This document shows, in pieces, positions 9,364-17,412 of a DNA stretch of 64,000 nt (positions are counted from its first letter, which is position 1; every line of letters starts with the position of its first letter). The translations under genes were made by a program, and so were the position numbers. Under the pieces are notes generated by a model. It did not search any database, had not been told where the DNA came from, and saw only the letters and a list, made by a program, of their open reading frames with translations. The DNA lies in assembly GCA_965221035.1 (NCBI GenBank), contig OZ244860.1, positions 1,054,001 through 1,118,000 of the forward strand. Direction: 5' to 3'. This DNA comes from UBA6522 sp965221035 (GTDB lineage: Bacteria; Pseudomonadota; Gammaproteobacteria; Steroidobacterales; Rariloculaceae).

Positions 9364-10952
9364 AGGACCTGGTTGCGGGTCATCAGGAAGCGCTTGGCCT
9401 CCTGCAGCCCGGTAAACGACTCCCGTCCGTCCCAGATGGTGTTCAGAAGCCGGTACTGCTCGGCAGCGCCCTCCTCGTCGCCGACCTGCTCCAGGGCCCT
9501 GGCCAGGCCCAGTACCGAACGAGGCCGGTTCGGCATGCGCTGCAGCGAGGTCTCGAACCTGGCCACGGCGTCCTCGGCCCGCCCGAATTCAAGCAGGATC
9601 TCGCCATACAACTCGTATGCCGGCTTGACCGGGTCGGCCGCGCCGTTCGGCGGCCTGATCCGGGCGACAATCTCAAGCGCCTCGTCCATGAACTGAATGG
9701 CGCCGGACTCATCGCCCTGAGCGGCGCGAACCAGCGCCGCCACCTGCTTGTGCATGACCTGCACCCAGCGTCGGCCCTGGCGGGCATCGCCGCCGTCGCT
9801 TCCGGCGGCCACCAGGCGCGCCAACGCCTCTTCGGCGCGACGCGCGGTTTCGACGTCGCCTGTCCTGACCGCGCTGAGGCCCGTGGCGAGCAGCGTATGC
9901 GGTGAAGTCCCGTCGGTGATTTCGTCGATCCTCCACTGTTCGGTCTCGACCACATAACGCGCTTCCATCAGCGGCAAGGTCATGACGGCGCGGGCCTGAC
10001 CTTCGCTCGCCTGGATGATCTCCTCCAGACGGTCGATCCACAGCCTGGCCTTCTCGTAGTCGCCGCGCTGCAGGTCGCCGTACTGGCCCCAGTCCAGCGC
10101 GTGTACGGCATCACCGACGGAGTCCCCGGGCTGCCAGAGGTCCTGCGCGGCGTCAAACGCGGACTGGTTGCCGCCTGATACCAGGTCCCACATGCCATGC
10201 TGAATGAAGATGTGGGTGGGCATGTGGCGGGCGTGGGAAACCGCCGGAGCGATTTCAGCGAAGACGTGCGCGGCCGACAGTGCGATGGGGGCATGCAGCG
10301 GATCGTCAAAGGCGTGAATAACGAAGTGGGCGGCGCCGGGGTGGTCGGGATTCCGCTCCAGCACGCCGAGCGCGATCGCCCCGGCCCGCATTTCCAGCCT
10401 GAGGCTGTCGTCTCCAAGGGCGCGCGCGCCGCTCAACATGGACAGTGCGTAGAACGTGGCGATTTCATCATCCGCCGGATATTGCTCGTGCAGGCGGGCC
10501 ATGGCATCCATGTAGGCGACTCGACGTTCCCTCCAATTGCCCTTGCCCCAGAGCATTTCGACCGCTTCGAGCAGCCCCCTCTCCCTGGCGGTGGGCGCCT
10601 TGGCCAAACGTGATTCAGTGGAAGCACCAAGTCGCGCAAGCGCGTCCCGCGGCGATTCGGCGTCGGCTTCCGGCATCAGCGGATGGTTGTAGGAAAGCGA
10701 TTCGCCCCAGTACGCCAACGCAAAGTCCGGGTCGATTGCCTGGGCAGCGCGGAATTGCTCGATGGCCTGTTTCCAGCCAAAACTGTGCAGGATCGCCACG
10801 CCGCGCAGGAAGTGCTGTTGCGCCTCCGCCGTGGCGGATGTGGGGAAGTCGATGGTGCCGACGTTTTCAAACTGGGAGTGGGAGGGGCCGCCCGCCGTCA
10901 GCGCAAGCGCCGCGGCGGCGCCGGCGGTCAGGTTTCGTATCGTCGCTCTCAT
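9360..10952 (-). CDS. Secreted TPR-like repeat protein
   Basis: The protein of about 530 residues starts with a signal peptide (positively charged N-terminus, an Ala-rich hydrophobic core and a likely cleavage site near residue 26). Helical repeats of TPR type are visible near residues 45-90 (AIEQFRAAQAIDPDFALAYW) and in the C-terminal third. A central HxxxHxxxH-like stretch (HARHMPTHIFIQHGMW) is conserved in related hypothetical proteins and could bind metal or heme, which is inference. ATG 10952 is preferred to the ORF start at 10979 because GAGGAG lies just upstream and the signal peptide then begins at residue 1. Confidence 0.7.
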   Translation of the reverse strand: MRATIRNLTAGAAAALALTAGGPSHSQFENVGTIDFPTSATAEAQQHFLRGVAILHSFGWKQAIEQFRAAQAIDPDFALAYWGESLSYNHPLMPEADAESPRDALARLGASTESRLAKAPTARERGLLEAVEMLWGKGNWRERRVAYMDAMARLHEQYPADDEIATFYALSMLSGARALGDDSLRLEMRAGAIALGVLERNPDHPGAAHFVIHAFDDPLHAPIALSAAHVFAEIAPAVSHARHMPTHIFIQHGMWDLVSGGNQSAFDAAQDLWQPGDSVGDAVHALDWGQYGDLQRGDYEKARLWIDRLEEIIQASEGQARAVMTLPLMEARYVVETEQWRIDEITDGTSPHTLLATGLSAVRTGDVETARRAEEALARLVAAGSDGGDARQGRRWVQVMHKQVAALVRAAQGDESGAIQFMDEALEIVARIRPPNGAADPVKPAYELYGEILLEFGRAEDAVARFETSLQRMPNRPRSVLGLARALEQVGDEEGAAEQYRLLNTIWDGRESFTGLQEAKRFLMTRNQVL

Positions 10953-11093
10953 TGTGCTTTCTCCTCGCTCGTGCACCAATTGTCTGCCTGGTACGTCGCT
11001 ACTTGCCGATTTGAATGTCGTGTGTGAAGGGATTATACGTCCGGCAAGACATCTTGCGACCCGTCTGCCGCCGGCGGCCTGCCGGACCCGGCG

Positions 11094-11669
11094 CTACACG
11101 CGGGTTCCGCCATGGGCTGCCGAGGCCTTTTTCGGCCAGATTTGCCTGCTCCAGTTGAGCGCGTAGTCCAGGCCGCTGGTGATGGTCGTGAAAACGACAG
11201 CGGCACCCGCAACCACCACGACGATGCCCGGCGGCCACTCGAAGGCGGAAGCCGTCAGCGTCAGTCCCACAAACACGAACTGGCAGGTGGTGTTGATGCG
11301 GCTGATGCGCGTCGGCTCTCCCTCCAGAGGCCCTACAAGCCACTGGTACGCCGCGGCCCCGCCGACGATGACCGCGTCCCGCAGAACCACCAGCAGGGCC
11401 AGGCTCAACGGGATCAATCCCAGGTACGCGAGGGTGAGAAAAACACTGATCGCCAACGCCTTGTCAGCCGCGGGATCAAGCAGGCTGCCCAACCGCGTCC
11501 GCCACTGAAATCGCCTCGCCAGAAAACCGTCGACCGCATCGGATGCGCCGGCGATCCCGATCAGCACCACTGCCATGAGGTATTCCTGCCTCGACAGGTA
11601 AACGATGATCGGCACGACCAGAACCACGCGTGCGATACAGATCGCATTGGGAATCCAGTTGAGCCGCAT
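11094..11669 (-). CDS. CDP-alcohol phosphatidyltransferase family protein
   Basis: The integral membrane enzyme (about 191 aa) contains the complete CDP-alcohol phosphotransferase signature DG-x2-AR-x8-G-x3-D-x3-D, seen as DGFLARR followed by GSLLDPAADK. Several hydrophobic segments surround it. Members make phosphatidylglycerophosphate or cardiolipin-type lipids; the substrate cannot be read from sequence alone. The start at 11669 (MRLNWIPNA) gives the normal family N-terminus; the frame could extend to 11723. It lies downstream of the DUF2066 gene on the same strand, a neighbourhood often seen next to purM. Confidence 0.85.
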   Translation of the reverse strand: MRLNWIPNAICIARVVLVVPIIVYLSRQEYLMAVVLIGIAGASDAVDGFLARRFQWRTRLGSLLDPAADKALAISVFLTLAYLGLIPLSLALLVVLRDAVIVGGAAAYQWLVGPLEGEPTRISRINTTCQFVFVGLTLTASAFEWPPGIVVVVAGAAVVFTTITSGLDYALNWSRQIWPKKASAAHGGTRV

Positions 11670-11756
11670 GGGAAATCCGTTCCTTGGAATGTTCAACTCG
11701 GTAACTGGAAACAGGGCTTGCAAGAAGGACGCCGGGGGTCGGCCGATATTTTCGCG

Positions 11757-12845
11757 CTAACGCGTCAGTGTGTAAATCAGTTCACCGCCGAAATCCCCGC
11801 TTGCGGACGGCGAATTCGATAGAACCTCGCCCAGGGCCAGGACCCGGTTCAGGACCGGGGCACCTCCTCGGGATTCAACGCGCAGCGTCATCTCGGTTCC
11901 CGTGAATTGTTCCAGTTTCACCACCTCCAGAACGCTCAGGCTCTCGAGGTAACTCATCACCCGACCGTAGTCGTCCAGCGTTTCGATACCGGTGACCTTC
12001 AGGCGGGCACTCGCTGTGCCGCCGATACCGCTGAAATCCTGCGCGTAGAGATCGGCGATTCCATCCAGCCCCGACCGTACGGTCAAGCCGGGAAGATGGC
12101 GCAGGTCTCCGTCGCGAAGCAGGGTCCAGCGCGCGGCTTCGATCCCTGCCTCCCCGAGCTGGACGCGACCGGCAAGGACCGCATCGGGCCCGTACCGCAC
12201 CGATGCCTGTTCCAGACGTTGGGGAAACAGGCCCCAGACATCGATAAAGTCCACAGTGCCAAGGTCCCGAGCATCCATCAGCGGCAGGGAAATGGGCAGG
12301 CCTCGTTGACCGGCCACCGCGAGCAGTTCCTCGCGCAGCGCCGTGGCCGCCGTCTCCACCGCATCGCCGCCAGCAACCGGCGAATCACTCGCCGCCACCA
12401 TGCCGCGTTCGCCCGGGCCGCCGTCGATGGCGACCCAAAGCAGGGTCAGCGGGCGCTCTTCGCCCCAGAATGGCTGGTTTCTCGCCGTCAGCGCTCGCTG
12501 CAATCCCGCCGAATCGAAGACGATCAGCAGACTGTCCCGGTCGGGGTTTCCACGCTGTACAACGTATCGACTCGCGTCACGCACCAGATCAACCAGGGCG
12601 GGATGGGTGGGAGCGTCAATTCGGCCGGTCAGGCGGATCAGCAATTCGCCCATGGCAAACCGGTCGAAGTCCTGGTCCGTTCGCAGTGTCGACCGCCTCG
12701 GTTCCGGGGAATCGAGCGCAACAGTGACCGTGTAGAGATTCTCTAACAGGGCCGAATGGGCCGAAGAGGCCATGACGGCCGCGGCGATAGCAAGGCTGAG
12801 AAGGCCAATCCGGACGAAACCCGCCCGGCCAATCGATTTCCTCAT
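11757..12845 (-). CDS. DUF2066 domain protein
   Basis: The 362-residue exported protein has an N-terminal signal peptide ending near SSAHSA and the DUF2066 features ALLIRLTGR-like (GELLIRLTGRIDAPTH) and LTLLWVAIDGG. It is divergent from purM, which is its usual neighbour in gammaproteobacteria. The biochemical function of DUF2066 is unknown. The ATG at 12845 is required for a proper signal peptide; the reading frame open further upstream runs antisense through purM and is not real. Confidence 0.82.
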   Translation of the reverse strand: MRKSIGRAGFVRIGLLSLAIAAAVMASSAHSALLENLYTVTVALDSPEPRRSTLRTDQDFDRFAMGELLIRLTGRIDAPTHPALVDLVRDASRYVVQRGNPDRDSLLIVFDSAGLQRALTARNQPFWGEERPLTLLWVAIDGGPGERGMVAASDSPVAGGDAVETAATALREELLAVAGQRGLPISLPLMDARDLGTVDFIDVWGLFPQRLEQASVRYGPDAVLAGRVQLGEAGIEAARWTLLRDGDLRHLPGLTVRSGLDGIADLYAQDFSGIGGTASARLKVTGIETLDDYGRVMSYLESLSVLEVVKLEQFTGTEMTLRVESRGGAPVLNRVLALGEVLSNSPSASGDFGGELIYTLTR

Positions 12846-12872
12846 GGATACACTCGGGATGCGGTACTCCCG

Positions 12873-12879
12873 TATTATA
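12873..12879. promoter_or_regulatory. Overlapping divergent -10 elements between DUF2066 gene and purM
   Basis: The 7-bp TATTATA reads as a -10-like TATTAT on the plus strand, toward purM. Its overlapping complement reads TATAAT on the minus strand, toward the DUF2066 gene. No good -35 hexamer is seen on either side, so this is a tentative shared promoter for the 84-bp divergent gap. Confidence 0.35.
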
Positions 12880-12929
12880 GCGATGGGCGACCCGGGTCCG
12901 AGGGCGCCGCTTTGAGGAGAGCGCAGCGG

Positions 12930-13961
12930 GTGCGTGCCAAACCACCACTTACCTACAAGGCCGCCGGCGTCGACATCGACGCCGGAACCGCCCTGGTGCG
13001 GCGGATCAAGGGCGCGGTGGCCAAGACGCGGCGAGTGGAGGTACTGGGCGACCTTGGCGGATTCGGCGGGCTGTTCAAGTTGTCCGACGAGCGATACCGG
13101 ACACCGGTCCTGGTCGCCGGCACCGATGGAGTCGGCACGAAGATCGAACTGGCCTCGCAATTCGACGGCCACGAAGGCACCGGCATTGATCTGGTCGCCA
13201 TGTGCGTCAACGACGTGATCGTGGTCGGAGCCGAACCCCTGTTCTTCCTGGACTACCTCGCCACGCCCCGGCTGGATGTGGACATTGCGGCACGTGTCAT
13301 CGGCGGTATCGCCAGGGGCTGCGAACTCGCCGGAGCCGCCCTGATCGGCGGAGAGACCGCCGAACACCCGGGACTGAACATGTCGGTGGACTACGATCTG
13401 GCCGGATTCTGCGTGGGCGTGGTCGAGGAAGACCAGATCATTGATGGGACGGGCATCCGGGCGGGCGATATGATCATCGGTCTGGGCTCCTCGGGCGCGC
13501 ACTCCAATGGTTACTCGCTGATCCGGCGAGTGCTAAAACATACTCGCGCGGACGCAAACACGCTGGCCGGCGATCGACCCCTGATCGAGCAACTCCTGAC
13601 GCCCACGCGCATCTACGCGAACACCATTCAGAACCTGATCCGCGACGTGCCGGTCAAGGGGATCGTGCACATCACCGGCGGAGGTCTGGTCGAGAACATT
13701 CCAAGGGTCCTGCCTCCGAGGCTCGGAGCCAGGCTGGACTCGAGCACCTGGCCGTCACAGCCCGTATTCGACTGGCTGCGCGACTCCGGCGTGGCCGAAT
13801 CGGAAATGCTGCGCACATTCAACTGCGGAATCGGCATGTGCGTGATCGTTGCGCCGCCCGATGTCGAGGAAACCCTCGCGATGCTGCGGGATTGCGGCGA
13901 AGACGCCTGGGCGATCGGGACCGTCGTGCGGGACAAGGACGAAGGAGTGCGGGTCAGTTGA
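12930..13961 (+). CDS. purM: Phosphoribosylformylglycinamidine cyclo-ligase (AIR synthetase)
   Basis: The 343-residue enzyme catalyses the ATP-dependent closure of FGAM to AIR in purine synthesis. The family hallmarks YKAAGVDIDAG at the N-terminus, GTDGVGTKIELA and GGETAEHPG are all present. The GTG at 12930 matches the E. coli N-terminal length and has GAGGAG about 10 nt upstream. Translation is coupled to purN: the TGA stop overlaps the purN TTG start as TTGA. Confidence 0.96.
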   Translation: MRAKPPLTYKAAGVDIDAGTALVRRIKGAVAKTRRVEVLGDLGGFGGLFKLSDERYRTPVLVAGTDGVGTKIELASQFDGHEGTGIDLVAMCVNDVIVVGAEPLFFLDYLATPRLDVDIAARVIGGIARGCELAGAALIGGETAEHPGLNMSVDYDLAGFCVGVVEEDQIIDGTGIRAGDMIIGLGSSGAHSNGYSLIRRVLKHTRADANTLAGDRPLIEQLLTPTRIYANTIQNLIRDVPVKGIVHITGGGLVENIPRVLPPRLGARLDSSTWPSQPVFDWLRDSGVAESEMLRTFNCGIGMCVIVAPPDVEETLAMLRDCGEDAWAIGTVVRDKDEGVRVS

Positions 13962-14614
13962 TTCGAAGCGCGCCGTTCAACATCGTCATACTGAGTTCGG
14001 GTGAAGGCACCAACCTGCAGAACCTGATCGAATTCGCCGCACGTAGCGGGGATCGTATTCGAATTTCCGCGGTGTTTTCCGATCAGCGCAGCAGGAGCCT
14101 CGAACGGGCGCGAAGTGCGGGCATCCCGGCGACTCACCTGTCGGCCAAGGACTACCGGGACCGCAGGGCCTTCGACGCGGCGTTGGGCGATGCAGTCGGG
14201 GACTGTCAACCCGACCTCATCGTGCTGTCGGGATTCATGAGGATACTCGGCGAAGAGTTCGTCTCCCGCTTCTGCGACCGCATCATCAACATTCACCCTT
14301 CCCTGCTGCCGCGGCATCGGGGGCTGAATACGCATCGCCGCGTACTTGATGCCGGCGAGACGCATCACGGCGCCACCGTCCACTTCGTCACCGAGGAACT
14401 GGACGCCGGTCCGGGGATCATTCAATGCCGAATTCGCGTCCGCGAAGGCGACGACGAGGCCAGTCTGGCCTCACGGGTCCACCAGGTCGAATACATGATC
14501 TTCCCCCGTGCCGTGGAGTGGTGCGCCAAGGGCCTCGTACGCTTCTCCGGCGGCGCGGCACGGTTCGACGACATGCCCATGACAGGGCCGGTGAGGGTCG
14601 AGCATGTCGGTTAG
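13958..14614 (+). CDS. purN: Phosphoribosylglycinamide formyltransferase
   Basis: The 218-residue enzyme transfers a formyl group from 10-formyl-THF to GAR. The catalytic Asn-His pair is in NIHPSLLPRHRG, and the catalytic Asp follows in TEELDAGPGI. The TTG at 13958 overlaps the purM stop; no ATG gives the full N-terminal Rossmann strand (IVILSSGEGTN). It overlaps the next gene (DUF3108) by 11 bp, so purM-purN-DUF3108 is probably one transcript. Confidence 0.94.
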   Translation: MIRSAPFNIVILSSGEGTNLQNLIEFAARSGDRIRISAVFSDQRSRSLERARSAGIPATHLSAKDYRDRRAFDAALGDAVGDCQPDLIVLSGFMRILGEEFVSRFCDRIINIHPSLLPRHRGLNTHRRVLDAGETHHGATVHFVTEELDAGPGIIQCRIRVREGDDEASLASRVHQVEYMIFPRAVEWCAKGLVRFSGGAARFDDMPMTGPVRVEHVG

Positions 14615-15338
14615 TTGCCACTCCACCGCATTGCTGCTCATCGCTGCCGGAGCCTTGTCCGGCAACGCCCGCTCCGCGGACGACCCACCCGGCCACCACG
14701 CCATCTACAAGGTCTATGATCGGAGCCGCGCCGTCGGCGTGGCGGAGTTTTCCTTGACACCGCCCAGCGACGGAAGCGGCATCTACGAGTTTCGCTCCAC
14801 AACGCGCGCCAACGGCATTTACAGATTGTTCCTGCCCAGGCCCCTGGAGGAGTTCAGCGCCTTCACGCTCGAAGGCGGACTGGTCCGGCCCCTGGCCTAC
14901 TCGCTGCGCGACGGCACCCGCAGGGAAAGGGACAGCTTCAGCATCGAATTCGACTGGGAACGCGGTCGCGCGGTCATCGCCGCCGGAGAAGACCGCCTGG
15001 AGCCGGAGTTGCTGCCAGGCACGCTGGACCGGGGGAGCCTTCAGGTCGCACTGATGCGGCTGGACGACGGTTTCTCCGTGACGCAGCTCACCCTTCTCGA
15101 CAAGGACGGTCCCGAAATCCACGAGTTGCGAGCAGTTGGCGAGGAAACGCTGGACACGCGGCTGGGCCAGTTCCGAACCCGCAAACTCATCCAGCAGCGG
15201 CTTGGCTCGTCAAGGCGGACGCTGATCTGGCTCGCCCCCGACCTGCATGGCCTGCCGATCCGTATCGAGCGCCAGAATGATCTCGAAACGCGTGCGGCTT
15301 TCCATCTGGAGGAGGTGCGCTGGATCGAGGAGCCCTGA
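14604..15338 (+). CDS. DUF3108 periplasmic protein
   Basis: The 244-residue protein has a signal peptide (hydrophobic residues 8-20, cleavage near NARSA) and a beta-rich body with YKVYDRSRAVGVAEF and, near the end, LIWLAPDLHGLPIRIE, both typical of DUF3108. The family is commonly found downstream of purN in gammaproteobacteria; its function is not known. The start lies within the 3' end of purN (11-bp overlap), which supports translational coupling. Confidence 0.82.
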   Translation: MSVSCHSTALLLIAAGALSGNARSADDPPGHHAIYKVYDRSRAVGVAEFSLTPPSDGSGIYEFRSTTRANGIYRLFLPRPLEEFSAFTLEGGLVRPLAYSLRDGTRRERDSFSIEFDWERGRAVIAAGEDRLEPELLPGTLDRGSLQVALMRLDDGFSVTQLTLLDKDGPEIHELRAVGEETLDTRLGQFRTRKLIQQRLGSSRRTLIWLAPDLHGLPIRIERQNDLETRAAFHLEEVRWIEEP

Positions 15339-15446
15339 CGGAGATCCGGGCGACCACCGGCGCCGAGCGACAGCCCGAGAATTGTCCGGAGAACTGTCCA
15401 CCGGGGCCCGGGCAAGCGACAGCTTGTCTGCGGCGTTGTCGGCCGA

Positions 15447-16013
15447 TCATCCCTTGGGCAACGTGACCCCGGTTTGCCCCTGGTACTTGCCGTCACGGTC
15501 CCGGTAACTGCGTTCGCAAACCTCGTCCGCAAGGAAGAAAATCATCTGGGCAACCCCTTCATTGGCATAGATCTTCGCGGGCAGCGGCGTGGTGTTGGAG
15601 AACTCCAAGGTCACATGGCCCTCCCATTCGGGCTCCAGAGGCGTGACGTTGACGATGATGCCGCAGCGCGCGTAGGTCGACTTCCCCAGGCAGATGGTCA
15701 ACACATCCCGCGGGATGCGAAAGTATTCCACCGTTCGTGCCAGGGCGAACGAATTGGGTGGCACGATGCAGATTTCGCCCTGCTTGTCGACGAAACTGGA
15801 GGCATCGAATCCCTTGGGATCGACGACGGCCGAATTGATATTGGTGAAAACCTTGAATTCCGCCGCGCACCGCACGTCGTAGCCGTAACTGGAAGTGCCG
15901 TAGGAAATCACCCGCTGGCCTTCAAGGTGCCGCACCTGCTCTTCCTGAAACGGTTCGATCATCCCCCGCTCAAGCGCCATCCGCCGAATCCACTGATCCG
16001 AGCGAATGGTCAT
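15447..16013 (-). CDS. dcd: dCTP deaminase
   Basis: The 188-residue trimeric enzyme converts dCTP to dUTP in pyrimidine nucleotide synthesis. The signature SSYGYDVR near residue 40 and the catalytic segment with Glu in LEFSNTTPLPAKIY are intact, as is the C-terminal KYQGQTGVTLPK that closes over the active site. Its start overlaps the stop of the upstream apbC gene by 4 bp (ATGA), so the two are co-translated. Confidence 0.97.
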   Translation of the reverse strand: MTIRSDQWIRRMALERGMIEPFQEEQVRHLEGQRVISYGTSSYGYDVRCAAEFKVFTNINSAVVDPKGFDASSFVDKQGEICIVPPNSFALARTVEYFRIPRDVLTICLGKSTYARCGIIVNVTPLEPEWEGHVTLEFSNTTPLPAKIYANEGVAQMIFFLADEVCERSYRDRDGKYQGQTGVTLPKG

Positions 16014-17107
16014 GCGTCCTCCTCCACCGTGATGGTGGGAAACACGCGGCTGTAGTCCTTGCCCCCCGCGGCGAGTTGCGCGCTCGCCGCCAATGCCACC
16101 TGGCGGTAACTGCGGGCCAGGGCGCCCTCGGGTTCGGCGACTACGGTGGGCTCGCCCCGGTCGGTGGTCTCCCGGATACGGCTGTCCAGCGGCAGGCCTC
16201 CCAGCATCGGCAAGCCGTATTCTTCGGCAAGCCGGTCGGCGCCGCCCCGGCCAAAAATGGTTTCCTCATGCCCGCAACTTGAGCAGATGTGCCGGCTCAT
16301 GTTCTCTACTATCCCCAGGATCGGAACATTCACCTTCTGAAACATCTCCAGCCCCTTGCGCGCATCCGCAATGGAAATCGCCTGGGGCGTCGTCACGATG
16401 ATGGCCCCGCTCACCGGCACACGCTGCGAAAGGGTCAGCTGGATGTCGCCGGTGCCCGGCGGCATGTCCACCAGCAGGTAGTCGAGACCGCCCCAGCGGG
16501 TATCGTTCAGCAACTGGTTCAGGGCGGACGTCACCATGGGGCCGCGCCACGCCATCGGCTGGCGTTCGTCCACCAGGAATCCGATAGACATGGCCTGGAT
16601 GCCGTGCGCGCTCAGCGGTTCCAGCGACTTGCCGTCCTTGCTCACGGGCCGCTCACCCGTCAGTCCCAGCATGCGCGGCTGGCTCGGGCCGTAGATGTCC
16701 GCATCGAGGATTCCCACCCGGGCGCCCTCCTGGGCCAGCGCCAGCGCCAGGTTCACCGCGACGGTGGACTTGCCCACGCCGCCCTTTCCCGATGCCACGG
16801 CGATGAGGTTGCTGACACCCCCAAGGGGTTTGAGCCCATGCTGCACGGAGTGGGATTCCACCGCCCAGTCCACCGTGATGGCCACGTTGCGCTTGATCCC
16901 GAATTCCGCCACATGCGACCGTAGCGCGTCGGTTATCTCCCCTGCGCCAAGCCCGGCGGGAAAACCCAGTTGCAGGTCGATGCGACAGCCATTCGGATCA
17001 ACTTCAAGCGTGAAGCGCGCGCCGGCGCTGCCCAGGCGCACCTGCGCGTGGGGTATGGTGAATTCGCCAAGGTGTTGTTCCAACGCCTCGAAGTCCGGTT
17101 GCTTCAT
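16010..17107 (-). CDS. apbC: Iron-sulfur cluster carrier ApbC/Mrp
   Basis: This 365-residue P-loop ATPase of the Mrp/NBP35 family has the deviant Walker A GKGGVGKST at residues 107-115. A CxxC pair (CSSC) that holds a bridging 4Fe-4S cluster lies near residue 283. The N-terminal about 80 residues form the MIP18-like domain (DUF59) that is fused in many Mrp proteins. It supplies Fe-S clusters to apoproteins. It is divergent from metG, which is the standard arrangement, and is followed by dcd with an ATGA overlap. Confidence 0.95.
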   Translation of the reverse strand: MKQPDFEALEQHLGEFTIPHAQVRLGSAGARFTLEVDPNGCRIDLQLGFPAGLGAGEITDALRSHVAEFGIKRNVAITVDWAVESHSVQHGLKPLGGVSNLIAVASGKGGVGKSTVAVNLALALAQEGARVGILDADIYGPSQPRMLGLTGERPVSKDGKSLEPLSAHGIQAMSIGFLVDERQPMAWRGPMVTSALNQLLNDTRWGGLDYLLVDMPPGTGDIQLTLSQRVPVSGAIIVTTPQAISIADARKGLEMFQKVNVPILGIVENMSRHICSSCGHEETIFGRGGADRLAEEYGLPMLGGLPLDSRIRETTDRGEPTVVAEPEGALARSYRQVALAASAQLAAGGKDYSRVFPTITVEEDA

Positions 17108-17412
17108 GCCGCATCCTTCCGCTGCCGGCGCGGATTATAGCGCGGGAGGCCGCGGTACCTTTGCAACCGTGATGCGGCGCGTAGAATCTCTCGGGAAGAG
17201 GCAGAAAGGCTTGATCGGATCGCGCTTGAGTTCCGGCGTGACTCAAATTCGGGGCGACTTGAGAATATGAACCAAATGCCGCCAATGGCATAATTCCGGG
17301 CGGTATGTGCAAGGCTGCGGAAGGCGGGCGCGGCAAGTGCCGCGATCAACTGTCTCGGCGGCTGTGCGGCGATTCGCCATAGCCTTCGCCTGAATTCCCA
17401 GGATTCCACCGA
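17108..17412. other. Intergenic region between apbC and metG
   Basis: This 305-bp divergent gap separates the starts of apbC and metG and must hold both promoters. I see no convincing small gene or terminator. An AT-richer patch at about 17261-17300 is the most likely promoter area for metG, but no clear -10/-35 pair can be assigned. Confidence 0.5.
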
